Assembly (NCBI RefSeq): GCF_002864045.1
Contig: NZ_PJPV01000137.1
Span: forward strand, 53,984 to 117,983
From: Endozoicomonas acroporae
GTDB taxonomy: Bacteria; Pseudomonadota; Gammaproteobacteria; Pseudomonadales; Endozoicomonadaceae
DNA length: 64,000 nucleotides
Reading direction: 5' to 3'
The notes below the pieces were generated by a model, which was given only the letters and a program-made list of their open reading frames with translations, did not search any database and was not told the origin of the DNA. Positions 44,340 to 54,023 of the stretch are shown one piece after another. The stretch's first letter is position 1; the number at the start of each line of letters is the position of its first letter. A program made the position numbers and the translations under genes.

Positions 44340-46232
44340 ATGAGCAGGTTTAATCAGGGACTGGGCTATTTGTTGTTAGCCCTTGCTGTGCTGCTGTCAG
44401 TGTTCCAGATCTGGCAGGGTGTGACCTCAACCATTTCTGCAACGTACTTCAGGCCAGCTCACCTGACCTGGGTGATGGTACTGATTTTTCTGCATTATCC
44501 ACTCATTAAAAACGCCGGGAATAAACAGGAAGGCAGCCCGATAATGGTGGCTGGCCGATTGCTAGACCTTGGGTTCTGTGCTCTGGCCCTGTTTGCCGGA
44601 TATCAGATCATCCAGTTTGACTATAACGATATTAACTATCTTCTGTTTGGCCTGGCCGATACGGATTTGCTGGCGGGTGTCGTTTTTACGCTGTTATTGT
44701 TAGAAGCCTGTCGACGTACTGTAGGCTGGGTCATGGTGATTATTGCCGGTATATTTCTGGCTTACAGTGCTTTTGGCGATCTGCTTCCGGGAACACTGGC
44801 AACCAAGGCATACAGTCTGCAGGAATTGGTACAGTTCCAGATTTTTTCCAGTAACGGTATTTTTGGTTCAGCACTGGGTATTGCCGCCACCACCGTATTT
44901 ATCTTTGTCTTGTTTGGTGCTTTTCTGGAGGTGACCGGGGCGGGTAAATTCTTTATTGATCTGGCTTTTGCCATTGCTGGCAAATATCGAGGCGGACCAG
45001 CAAAAGCTGCGGTCATTGCGTCTGCCGGACTGGGCTCAATCTCCGGCTCTGCCATTGCCAACACGGTAACCACCGGTTCAATCACCATCCCCATGATGAA
45101 GAGACTGGGTTACAAACCCGAACAGGCAGCAGGTATTGAAGCTGCCGCTTCAACCGGTGGACAGATTATGCCACCGATCATGGGGGCGGGCGCTTTTGTA
45201 ATGGCACAGTTTACCGGTGTGCCCTACAGCGACATTATGATTGCTTCCATAGTGCCGGCATTGCTTTATTTCTTCTGCACACTGCTTTATGTGCATATCA
45301 TGGCCTGCAAGTTGGATTTACAGGCGGTCAGTCGTACAGAAGCCGTTCTTAAGGTGATGAAGCAGGGTGCTCACTTCCTGATTCCCCTGGTGCTGATTAC
45401 TGCATTATTGATGATGGGGTATTCCCCCTTGCTGGTGGGGGTTGCTGGCTGTGCTGCCATATTGGTCACCGCCGCTTTACGCAAACACAGTCGGGTAAGT
45501 TTGCCCAAGGTGATTGAAGGTATGAAGGCGGGGGCATTGCTGGCACTTCCTATCTCTGTAGCCTGTGGTGCCGCCGGTATTATTGTCGGTGTTGTTGGGC
45601 AGACCGGCATTGGCCTGCAGTTTACCCAGTTTGTTATGGCACTGTCCGGTGGTTACCTGTTCACGGCTTTGTTGTTGATCAGCCTTGTTGCCCTGATTCT
45701 GGGCATGGGATTACCGGTTACCGCTGCGTATATTGTGCTTGCTGTTATTGCCGTGCCTTTATTAGGTGATTTCGGGTTACCGTTATTAACCTCCCATCTG
45801 ATTATTTTCTGGCTGTCACAAACCTCTAATGTCACGCCCCCCATTGCCCTGGCCGCATTTGCCGGTGCGGGTGTGGCTAATGCCAAACCAATGAAGGCTT
45901 CGGTTGAGGCATTTAAGCTTGCTGCAGGCTTGTTTGTCATTCCAATGATGATGGCTTATACCGGACTGATTAATACTTCCGCAGATCTATTGGGGCTGGT
46001 TATAGCAACCCTGCAAACGGTCGCGATTATTGTGGCAATGGCAATGACTATCGAAGGCTATCTGCTAAGAAAGTTAAATGCCTGGGAGCGATTGATGGCC
46101 CTGATTAGTTTGCCTCTGCTGCTATTTAATCCATATGGCGGGGCATTGCCGGGCTTAATGGTCGTGACGGTACTGGTCGCCCTGCAATGGCGAATGGGGG
46201 TAAAGCAAAGCCCACGAACCAAAAGCGAGTGA
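44340..46232 (+). CDS. TRAP transporter fused small and large permease subunit
   Basis: 630 residues. DctQ-like N-terminal helices are fused to a DctM-like domain with about 12 membrane segments, as is usual with TAXI systems. Conserved stretches: ASAGLGSISGSAIANTVTTG, ASTGGQIMPPIMGAGAFVMA and LGMGLPVTAAYIVLAV. It is a secondary, probably sodium-coupled importer in the inner membrane. ATG 44340 is preferred to TTG 44295; neither has a clear Shine-Dalgarno. It lies 85 bp after the binding protein. The 3' end overlaps a longer open frame of the next gene, but that gene more likely starts at 46304. Confidence 0.92.
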   Translation: MSRFNQGLGYLLLALAVLLSVFQIWQGVTSTISATYFRPAHLTWVMVLIFLHYPLIKNAGNKQEGSPIMVAGRLLDLGFCALALFAGYQIIQFDYNDINYLLFGLADTDLLAGVVFTLLLLEACRRTVGWVMVIIAGIFLAYSAFGDLLPGTLATKAYSLQELVQFQIFSSNGIFGSALGIAATTVFIFVLFGAFLEVTGAGKFFIDLAFAIAGKYRGGPAKAAVIASAGLGSISGSAIANTVTTGSITIPMMKRLGYKPEQAAGIEAAASTGGQIMPPIMGAGAFVMAQFTGVPYSDIMIASIVPALLYFFCTLLYVHIMACKLDLQAVSRTEAVLKVMKQGAHFLIPLVLITALLMMGYSPLLVGVAGCAAILVTAALRKHSRVSLPKVIEGMKAGALLALPISVACGAAGIIVGVVGQTGIGLQFTQFVMALSGGYLFTALLLISLVALILGMGLPVTAAYIVLAVIAVPLLGDFGLPLLTSHLIIFWLSQTSNVTPPIALAAFAGAGVANAKPMKASVEAFKLAAGLFVIPMMMAYTGLINTSADLLGLVIATLQTVAIIVAMAMTIEGYLLRKLNAWERLMALISLPLLLFNPYGGALPGLMVVTVLVALQWRMGVKQSPRTKSE

Positions 46233-46303
46233 ACCTAATAACCGTTTTGAGGTCAAACTGCGGTGTTTATAGTTCAACTGCGCAGGGTTTTATTCTGAAA
46301 ACA

Positions 46304-49300
46304 ATGGCATCAACCTATACCCGTCCAAAGCCTGATGGCCGGGTTGAACAGCAAGCCGGTTCAAGTGGGACGTCTAACCACTACATAAGTCTATTTAATG
46401 GTAAAAGAGTCTCTTGCCATCAGTCCTCTGGTGGTACAGCCAAGAATCTGGACGATAGCAGACGTATTGAAGATGCCTTTTGGCAACAAAAAATGTTGCA
46501 AGGGCGTCAAATCACCACGGCTTGTGTGATTACAGCTTACGGCAATGATAGAACGTCTCTTAGAAGCGGTTTCTTCCTGCAAAAACTCTGCTTAAGGAAC
46601 ATTCTCCATAACAATAGAAACATCACCCCGGATCAGGTTGTCCGGGCGTTTAACCTGAAACCAGATCGGAGTAAGAGCGAATTAGCGATAGCGTGCTTCA
46701 AAGCGGAATGTTGCCTGAAGGGGCTGTCAATGAACGACCAACGGCTCACACCGGCGGCAGTGGTTAAAGATTTCCCGGATAGCCCGGAGGGCAGAATGGC
46801 ACTGGCGCACTTCAAGGAAAAATGTTGCCTGAGTGGCCTGGCGTTGAATGACCGGCAGTTCACACCGGATGTCGTGGTTAAGGATTTCCCGGATAGCCCG
46901 AAGGGCAGATTGGCCCTGGCGCACTTTAAGGAGCACTGTTACCTGAAGAAGTTGATCTTGAATGGCCAGCAAGTCACAACGGAGGCGGTGGTTAAGGGTT
47001 TTCAGGCAGCCGGGGCAACAAGGGCGCTGGGGCGTTTTAAGGAACATTGTTGCTTGAAGGGAGTGAAATTGAATGGCCAACTGGTCTCAGCGGAGGCGGT
47101 GGTTAAGGACTTTCAGGCAGTCAACGCAAAACTGGAGCTGGCACGCTTTAAGCAGCAATGTTGCCTGCTGGGGCTGGCGTTGAATGACCGGCAGGTGACA
47201 CCGGAGGCCGTTGTTAAGGATTTTCAGGCAGCCAAATCAACACTGGGGCTGGCGCGCTTTAAAGCGGAATGTTGCCTGAGAGGTGTGCCACTGAACGGCC
47301 AGCAGATGACACCGGATGAAGTGGTCAGGGATTTTCAGGCAGCCAACGCAACACTGGCGCTGGCGCGCTTTAAAGAGCAATGTTGTATGAATGGGCTGGT
47401 GTTGAATGGCCAGCAAGTAACACCGGATATGGTGGTCAAGGATTTTCAGGCAGCCAACGCAACACTGGAGCAGGCACGCTTAAAGGCGGAATGCTGTCTG
47501 AGAGGGCTCCCATTGAATGACCGACAGGTGACACCAGAGTCAGTGGTCAGGGACTTTCAGGCACTCAGGGCAACACGGGAGCTGGCACGCTTTCAAGCAG
47601 AATGTTGCCTGAGGGGCCTGACGTTGAATGGCCGACAGGTGGCACCGGATGTGGTGGTTAAGGATTATGCGCGGGGTGGATGGCTGCTCGAAAGTGCAAT
47701 TTTTTATGCTCAGCTGGCATTGAGTGGCAGGACATTGAATGGCCGCTATCTGGATAACAAGGAAGTATTGGCCGCGTTTCATCAAGCTCCGGGGGATCAT
47801 TCTTCAAAGCAGGTCAGGTATCTGATTCAAAGGCTGAGACAATCCTGGCGGTACGATGAAACCAAAGAAGTTCAGGATTTGCTGCAAGCGGCCTGGCGAA
47901 TCTTGGACAACATATCGGTCAAAGGTGATGAACAACACCGGCTGCAATGCATATTGAAATTCATGGCTATGCATCATGAGTTGCGAATTGATCATAAGCG
48001 GGTGTCCGCAGAGCAGGTATTGCATTCCATCAAAATACTGAGGCGTTCATTTCAGAATTCACGCCTGCATTTCTTTTTCCTCGCATACTGCTATATCAAC
48101 AGCCAGTCTGTTAATAGACGACAGATCCATAAAGATCAGGTTATGGCGTGTCTTCAGAGTTTTCCTGAAGCCAGCAAGCTCCGCCACGCTTTAAGCTGCT
48201 GGTTTGAACAATGCAGCCCGGCATCCAATATCATGGATGAGTTGCTGTTCAAATCGGATTTCCTCTCCGAAGTGATACCCGATACAGAGAGCTTTGGCCG
48301 AAGAGCAACATCGGTAGAGGTATCCGTTGCCAATCCTGACAGGGAGAAACTATTCCCTTATCAGGCCAGGGAATACCGGGATGAAACAAAACCTGTGTCA
48401 GCTACCTGGGCAATGATCGTCAGAGGGTATCAACCCCTGAAACAATGGCCACAAACAGGCGCAACGAGTGTCCGGGGAGTTCCACAGTTAAATGCGCTAA
48501 CGCTGAAAACACTGGAGGTTATTCAGGAAATCAATGGTGCCAATACTGCTCCAACCATTCTGATTACCGGTTCATACTCACGTTTTTTACAGAACCTCTG
48601 CCCGGTATTTAATGATATTGATATTATCTGCACGACAGAAGAGGTCGCCAGAGCGCTTTTTGACAAGCTGCAGGCACTGAACACCGGCAGGGATTCAGAA
48701 ATTCCAACAGACATCACCATCTCATCAATCCCGGGATGTCAGGCGATTAAACTGCCAAAAGCCTACAATATTCATCTTATAGACGGTGATTTGGGTACGA
48801 AAGCAATGGAGTTTCAGGTCAGTGTTGATGACAGAGTCATCCATGAGAATGCAGAGCAATCTGCCGTTCGCGTTCCCGGCGTTGAGAGGCCGGTATGGTA
48901 TTTGTCGTTTGCTGAAGAAACCAGGCTTATGAACGATACGCTGGAACACCTCGCTGAGAACCTCGACCCGTTGACAGAGCAATTGCAACAAGGGGAGGTA
49001 TTTGAATTACCCCGAACGCTTCTTTTTAACAACCCTATGAACACAGGGGAACGCATTTATGGCTTGCTGATGCGCTCCCTGCTTACTCTGAATAAAGCCA
49101 GGCAATTTATCGCTCTGTACTCTAAGCAACAAACCGGAAGATCAGACTTTCGGACTGACCAGCTGCAAGAACAACAACAACGCCTGCATACACTGACTGC
49201 GAAGCTTCAAACGAAATTGAATGGCCATGTTTGCCGTCATGATTTTGAGCACCGGGTAAATGGCTGTCTATCGACCATGCATAATGATTACCAGATCAAG

Positions 49301-49420
49301 AGGAAGGGCTTTATAAAAGTACTGCTGGCGATGATGCATCCTGAATATGACCAGGTAAATATGATCACCGACTGCTGCTCCCCCGAACACTCCACACAGG
49401 AACCTAACCATTATTTTTAG
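46304..49420 (+). CDS. CC-repeat protein with nucleotidyltransferase-like motif, paralogue 1
   Basis: 1038 residues from ATG 46304; the frame is open to 46187, but that part overlaps the permease gene. Residues 1-90 are Ser/Gly-rich. About ten repeats of 36-37 residues fill roughly 95-460, consensus [EQ]CCLxGLxLNGxQVTPDxVVKDF then a helix such as QAANATLELARFK. More diverged units continue to about 640 (IDHKRVSAEQVL, VNRRQIHKDQVM). Near 750-780, ILITGSYSRFLQNLCPVFND and following IDII give a GS-x(n)-DxD pattern as in polymerase-beta-type nucleotidyltransferases. A C-terminal helical region follows. No signal peptide. I do not recognise the repeat family. Transfer of a nucleotide to a host or bacterial target is an inference. 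Confidence 0.85.
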   Translation: MASTYTRPKPDGRVEQQAGSSGTSNHYISLFNGKRVSCHQSSGGTAKNLDDSRRIEDAFWQQKMLQGRQITTACVITAYGNDRTSLRSGFFLQKLCLRNILHNNRNITPDQVVRAFNLKPDRSKSELAIACFKAECCLKGLSMNDQRLTPAAVVKDFPDSPEGRMALAHFKEKCCLSGLALNDRQFTPDVVVKDFPDSPKGRLALAHFKEHCYLKKLILNGQQVTTEAVVKGFQAAGATRALGRFKEHCCLKGVKLNGQLVSAEAVVKDFQAVNAKLELARFKQQCCLLGLALNDRQVTPEAVVKDFQAAKSTLGLARFKAECCLRGVPLNGQQMTPDEVVRDFQAANATLALARFKEQCCMNGLVLNGQQVTPDMVVKDFQAANATLEQARLKAECCLRGLPLNDRQVTPESVVRDFQALRATRELARFQAECCLRGLTLNGRQVAPDVVVKDYARGGWLLESAIFYAQLALSGRTLNGRYLDNKEVLAAFHQAPGDHSSKQVRYLIQRLRQSWRYDETKEVQDLLQAAWRILDNISVKGDEQHRLQCILKFMAMHHELRIDHKRVSAEQVLHSIKILRRSFQNSRLHFFFLAYCYINSQSVNRRQIHKDQVMACLQSFPEASKLRHALSCWFEQCSPASNIMDELLFKSDFLSEVIPDTESFGRRATSVEVSVANPDREKLFPYQAREYRDETKPVSATWAMIVRGYQPLKQWPQTGATSVRGVPQLNALTLKTLEVIQEINGANTAPTILITGSYSRFLQNLCPVFNDIDIICTTEEVARALFDKLQALNTGRDSEIPTDITISSIPGCQAIKLPKAYNIHLIDGDLGTKAMEFQVSVDDRVIHENAEQSAVRVPGVERPVWYLSFAEETRLMNDTLEHLAENLDPLTEQLQQGEVFELPRTLLFNNPMNTGERIYGLLMRSLLTLNKARQFIALYSKQQTGRSDFRTDQLQEQQQRLHTLTAKLQTKLNGHVCRHDFEHRVNGCLSTMHNDYQIKRKGFIKVLLAMMHPEYDQVNMITDCCSPEHSTQEPNHYF

Positions 49421-49472
49421 GTCTGACAGTGGTATTTATGGTTAAAGTGCGCCGGGTTTTATTCTGAAAGCA

Positions 49473-49670
49473 ACAGCATCAACCTGCTCATCTCCACATT
49501 CTGCTGATCGGTTTGGTCAACAAGCTGGTGCAGGCGGGTTTCCTGATTGTTCAAAAAGCCCCTGTAACTGCAAAAGCGTTGCAAGTCATCCGTCTTATAG
49601 AGCCACAGCTACCCCCTCAGATATTGGCAAATGTACTGAGGATGCCTTTTGGCAAAAAAAACATTAGAAG
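49473..49670 (+). pseudogene. Decayed N-terminal part of CC-repeat paralogue 2
   Basis: This stretch is homologous to codons 1-65 of the gene at 46304. The position of its ATG is ACA here (49473), and the frame TASTCSSPHSADRFGQQAGA...CTEDAFWQKKH ends in TAG. The match EDAFWQQKMLQGRQI of paralogue 1 is interrupted by a one-base loss at an A8 tract (49654-49661); beyond it the homology continues in the frame of the next feature. The original N-terminus is therefore not translated as one piece unless frameshifting occurs. Confidence 0.75.
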
Positions 49671-52243
49671 GGCGTCAGATAACCACGGCTGTAGTGCTTG
49701 CTACCTATGGAAATGAGAAAACGTCTCTCAGAAGCGGGTTCTTCCTGCAAAAGCTCTGTTTACAGAATATTTTACATAGCAATAGAAAAGTTACCCCGGA
49801 TCAGGTCATTCAGGCATTCAACCGGCAGCCGGACCGAAAGAGTAAGTACAAATTAGCAATAGCACGCTTCAAGGCCGAATGTTGCCTGAAGTGTCTGCCG
49901 TTATATGGTTATCAGGTTACACCGGGTGAAGTGGTTAAGGATTTCCCGGGTAGCCCGGAAGGCAAACTGGGGATAGCGCGTTTTAAGGAACAATGCTGCC
50001 TTAAGGGCCTGATGTTGAATGGTCGGCAGATTTCACCGAATACAGTGGTTAAGGATTATCAGGCAGCCAACGCAAAACTGGAGTTGGTGCGCTTTCAGGA
50101 ACAATGTTGCCTGAGGGGACTGTTGTTGAATGGTCGACAGTTCACACCTGATGCGGTGGTTAGGTGCTATCAGGCATTAAAGGCGACACTGTCGCTAGGG
50201 CGTTTTCAGGAACAATGTTGCCTGAAGGGGCTGTTGTTGAATGGCCAGCATGTGACAACGGATACCGTGGTTAAGAATTATCAGGCAATCAAAGCAACAC
50301 TGGAGGAGGCACGCTTCAAAGCAGAGTGTTGCCTCAGGGGGCTGACATTGAATGGTCGGCAGGTCACAGCGGATGAAGTGGTTGAGGGCTACCAGATAGC
50401 CAACGCACCACTGGAGCTGGCACGCTTTAAGGAACAATGTTGCCTGTGGGGCCTGATATTGAATGGTCAGCTGGTCACACCGGATTCGGTGGTCAGGGAT
50501 TTCCCGGATAGCCCGGAAGGAAGACTGGGGATAGCACGTTTCCAGGCGGAATGTTGCCTGAGGGGGCTGTTATTGAATGGCCAGCAGGTCACACCGGGGG
50601 CAGTGGTCAAGGATTATGAGCGTGGTGGCTGGTTGCTCGAGAGAGCTATTTTTTATGCTCAGCTGGCATTGAATGCAAAAGTATCGGATTTTACCTGTCT
50701 GGATGATCAGAAAGTATTAGAAGCATTTAATGACGTTCCCGGGGATCATTCTTCAAGGCAAGCCAGGTATTTGATGCAAAGCCTGAAACCACCTCAGCGG
50801 TACGATGAAGCCAATGAAGCTCAGGATGTCCTTCAAAAGGCCTGGCAAATCTTAAGCAACGTATCGGTCCGGGACGATGAGCAACTCCGACTGCAATGTA
50901 TATTGCAATTCATGGCGATGCAGTATGAATTGACCATTGATCATCTGAGAGTAACCGCAGAACAGGTATTGCAATCAATTAACACACTGAGATGCTCATA
51001 TCAGAATTCACGCCTGTATTTCTTCTTTCTGGCGCAGTGTCATATCGCGAGACAGCCTGTTAATGGACGGCAAATCCATAGGGAGCAGGTTCAGGAATGC
51101 CTTCAGAGTTTTCCCGAGGGAAGCAGGCTTCGCAATGCGTTAAGCTGCTGGTTTGAACAATGCAGCTCCGCAGCCAATATAACGGATTCTTTACTGTTTA
51201 AACGGGTAAGTGCCGTTACCTCGGGTAGTGATAATTCTGACGTATATAAAGATTTTGTCGTACAACAGGAAGCTTCTGTTGCCATTACCGCTGGTGCAGT
51301 TCAAACCCGGAAGCACTTGCCAAAAGAATGGACAGCAACAGGCGGGCCGGGAGCCCCCAACCATTGGATTCCGCAGTTAAATGCGCTAACGCTGAAAACC
51401 CTGGAGATTATTCAGGAAATTAATGGTGCTAATACCGATCCAGCCATTCTGATTACCGGTTCATACTCCCGTTTTTTACAGAACCTCTGCCCAGTATTTA
51501 ATGATATTGACATTATCTGCACGACAGAAGCGTCTGCCAGAGCACTCTTTGATACGCTGCAGTCACTGAATACCGACAGGGACTTTGAAATCCCCAAAAA
51601 CATCACCATCAGGCTAATACCGGGATGTCCGGCGATTAAACTACCAAACGCTTATAATATTGAGCTTGAATACGGTGATTTGGGTGCCAGGGCAATGGGG
51701 ATTCAGGTCAGTGTTGATGCCAGAGTCATCCATGACAATGCAGAACGATTGGCTGTTCATGTGCCCGGCGTTGAGAGGCCGGTATGGTATTTGTCGTTTG
51801 CTGAAGAAACCAGGCTACTGAACGATACGCTCGAACACCTCGCTGAGAACCTTGATGCGCTGACAGGGCAATTGCAAGAAGGCACGGTATGTGACCTGCC
51901 GCGAACCATTCTTTTTAATTTCCCGCAAAGCCCTGATGAGCGTATTTATGGCTTGCTTATGCGCGCCCTGCTTAGCCTGAATAAAGCCTGGCAGTTTATC
52001 GTTCTGCACTTTGAACAAAAAAAAGGAAATCCTGACTGTCTTACCGATCAGCTTCAACAAGAGCAACAACGCCTTCGTGTGCTTAGTGCGAATCTTCAAA
52101 CCAAATTGCATAGCCATGTTTACCGTGATGCTTTTGAGCACAGAGTTAACGACTGGCTAACGACAACTCACCATGTTAATGATTACGAGATCAAGAGGAA
52201 GGATTTTGTCAAAGCGCTGCTTGCGATGATGCATCCTGAATAA
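49649..52243 (+). CDS. CC-repeat protein with nucleotidyltransferase-like motif, paralogue 2 (N-truncated)
   Basis: 864 residues from a TTG at 49649; no good ATG or Shine-Dalgarno is present, so the start is doubtful. It has eight CC-type repeats (ECCLRGLTLNGRQVTADEVV and the like) over about 40-330, against ten in paralogue 1, then the same diverged units, and ILITGSYSRFLQNLCPVFND at about 597 with DIDIIC. The body shows no internal stop and is well conserved, which suggests it was functional until recently or is still made from the new start. It lies 228 bp after paralogue 1 in the same direction, a tandem duplication. Confidence 0.75.
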   Translation: MAKKTLEGRQITTAVVLATYGNEKTSLRSGFFLQKLCLQNILHSNRKVTPDQVIQAFNRQPDRKSKYKLAIARFKAECCLKCLPLYGYQVTPGEVVKDFPGSPEGKLGIARFKEQCCLKGLMLNGRQISPNTVVKDYQAANAKLELVRFQEQCCLRGLLLNGRQFTPDAVVRCYQALKATLSLGRFQEQCCLKGLLLNGQHVTTDTVVKNYQAIKATLEEARFKAECCLRGLTLNGRQVTADEVVEGYQIANAPLELARFKEQCCLWGLILNGQLVTPDSVVRDFPDSPEGRLGIARFQAECCLRGLLLNGQQVTPGAVVKDYERGGWLLERAIFYAQLALNAKVSDFTCLDDQKVLEAFNDVPGDHSSRQARYLMQSLKPPQRYDEANEAQDVLQKAWQILSNVSVRDDEQLRLQCILQFMAMQYELTIDHLRVTAEQVLQSINTLRCSYQNSRLYFFFLAQCHIARQPVNGRQIHREQVQECLQSFPEGSRLRNALSCWFEQCSSAANITDSLLFKRVSAVTSGSDNSDVYKDFVVQQEASVAITAGAVQTRKHLPKEWTATGGPGAPNHWIPQLNALTLKTLEIIQEINGANTDPAILITGSYSRFLQNLCPVFNDIDIICTTEASARALFDTLQSLNTDRDFEIPKNITIRLIPGCPAIKLPNAYNIELEYGDLGARAMGIQVSVDARVIHDNAERLAVHVPGVERPVWYLSFAEETRLLNDTLEHLAENLDALTGQLQEGTVCDLPRTILFNFPQSPDERIYGLLMRALLSLNKAWQFIVLHFEQKKGNPDCLTDQLQQEQQRLRVLSANLQTKLHSHVYRDAFEHRVNDWLTTTHHVNDYEIKRKDFVKALLAMMHPE

Positions 52244-52306
52244 GTGCAAGTGTGCGCTCGTCCTTTTTTACCGCGTTCACTTTATTTAGACATCCGCAGC
52301 GTCTCC

Positions 52307-53905
52307 TTAATCGCTGCCGTATGATATCAATGTCTGTCGCTCGACACCTTGTGGTTCATAATCGGCAACGTTAATGGGTGAGTTTTTTTCGATGTACTCA
52401 CGAATCACTTCTGCGTCCATAAAGCCTGTGTCTACAAAGCCCGGATAGGAACTCACATCAGGATAGTTATCACCTCCCCTTGCAGAGAAACTCAGAGTTG
52501 CCATCTTATAAGTTTTATTCCTATCCAGTGGTTTCCCGCCAATACGAACATTTTCAATTCCCGATGGGGTGATCACCATCTCAACACCAGAGAAGTGGGC
52601 AAATGCACCGCTATTAGCCGACATTTGACCAACAACCTCGAGGTAATCGAGAACCTGCTGACCAGACATCTCAACAGTAGTCAGTGTGTAGCCGAATGGA
52701 AATACTATCAGAGCATCTTTATAAGTAATCTCCCCAGCATTGATACTGGCACGAATCCCGCCTCCATTGGTTACCGAAAAGTCAGCACCGGTTTTGTCCA
52801 TAAAAGCCCGGGTCAGTAACGTGCCCAGATTAGTTGGCTGGAACCGTACTTCATTACGTTCGCCCATTAAGCGTTGGTCGACACTGCCAATTTTAACGTC
52901 AACCAGCTTTGCGCCCGCCTCCTGATAAGGAGAAAGAAGCCTCATCATTGCTTCTTGATAAGGAATTCTGGTTTCACTGCCTGTGTGGTTAACAGGGATC
53001 AGCTGGTAATCAATAAGTTCGAGATCACCCTGTTGATAAACGAAGTCTGCGCGCCCAACGTATTTGCCCCACTCATGGGCCTGTACGATCCAGGTGTCAT
53101 TTTGCAGATCAGGCTCAAACAATGGATCCTGGGAGTGACCGCCAACAATCAGGTCGATGCCGTTTACGGTTCGAGCAAGTGTTACATCTCCGGGAGCCTT
53201 AACACCATGATTGCCATTGGGGTAGTGACCCATGTGCGTTGAAGCAATGATCACATCGGCCTTCTCTTCCAGTCTGGGCAGTAATTCACGCGCTACCTCA
53301 ATCGGGCTGGCAAATGTCAGACCTTGCACATTCTCAGGATTAGACGTTTTAGGGGTGTCGTCTGTGGTTAAACCCATAACCGCGACACGAAGGCCATCAA
53401 GATTGAACATGGTGTAAGGCACAAACAATGGCTCCCCACTTTTCTGATCGATAATATTGGCTGACAGGAATGGAAACTCCGCCAGTTCTTCCTGCATCAT
53501 CAATATATCTCGCGGGTTATCAAATTCATGGTTGCCAACAGCCATTGCATCGTACCCAAGCATATTCATGCCTTTGAAGTCAGGGACAGCGTCCTGCAGG
53601 TCTGACTCGGGTACACCTGTATTAATGTCGCCCCCGGACAGTAGCAGCACATGTCCACCTTCTTCAGATACTTCTTTGCGAATCTCCTCAATCAAAGTCA
53701 TGCGGGCTGCCATACCGAACTGATCTTTCCTGTCATGCCAGAACCGGCCATGATGGTCATTAGTGTGCAGTACCGTTAACTGGTAAGTTTTATCCGGGTC
53801 GAAGGCGGTGCCCGTTTGTTTTTCCGGGATAAGGGAGTATGCGCTAACCATAACCGCAATAGCAGCGACGGTCAGGGGAGCTGGTTTTGATAATTTAAAT
53901 GCCAT
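52307..53905 (-). CDS. UshA-like 5'-nucleotidase / 2',3'-cyclic phosphodiesterase
   Basis: 532 residues. The N-terminus has a hydrophobic segment (PLTVAAIAVMVSAYSLIP), a signal peptide or anchor. The metallophosphatase domain carries HTNDHHGRF, GGDINTG, VGNHEFDN, STHMGH and GGHSQD, all metal-binding motifs of the family. The C-terminal 5'-nucleotidase domain carries VTNGGGIRASI and VFPFGYTL. It removes phosphate from nucleotides outside the cytoplasm, for salvage or for acting on extracellular nucleotides. AGGAG lies before the ATG at 53905. It is monocistronic and convergent with the CC-repeat gene. Identity as ushA proper is not certain. Confidence 0.9.
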   Translation of the reverse strand: MAFKLSKPAPLTVAAIAVMVSAYSLIPEKQTGTAFDPDKTYQLTVLHTNDHHGRFWHDRKDQFGMAARMTLIEEIRKEVSEEGGHVLLLSGGDINTGVPESDLQDAVPDFKGMNMLGYDAMAVGNHEFDNPRDILMMQEELAEFPFLSANIIDQKSGEPLFVPYTMFNLDGLRVAVMGLTTDDTPKTSNPENVQGLTFASPIEVARELLPRLEEKADVIIASTHMGHYPNGNHGVKAPGDVTLARTVNGIDLIVGGHSQDPLFEPDLQNDTWIVQAHEWGKYVGRADFVYQQGDLELIDYQLIPVNHTGSETRIPYQEAMMRLLSPYQEAGAKLVDVKIGSVDQRLMGERNEVRFQPTNLGTLLTRAFMDKTGADFSVTNGGGIRASINAGEITYKDALIVFPFGYTLTTVEMSGQQVLDYLEVVGQMSANSGAFAHFSGVEMVITPSGIENVRIGGKPLDRNKTYKMATLSFSARGGDNYPDVSSYPGFVDTGFMDAEVIREYIEKNSPINVADYEPQGVERQTLISYGSD

Positions 53906-54023
53906 TTAAATGATCTCCTAAGGAATAAAAAGAAAATTGTTTTATTAGGGTTTGCATAAATCTCGTTATATCAAGAGAGGTTAACTACTCAACAGCCGTA
54001 GCTCAAATCGGCAGAGATATTAG

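Noticed and set aside
46187..46303. Earlier start of CC-repeat paralogue 1 at 46187
   Set aside because: This part lies within the end of the TRAP permease gene. Homology to the second paralogue includes noncoding sequence just upstream of 46304, consistent with a leader rather than coding DNA.
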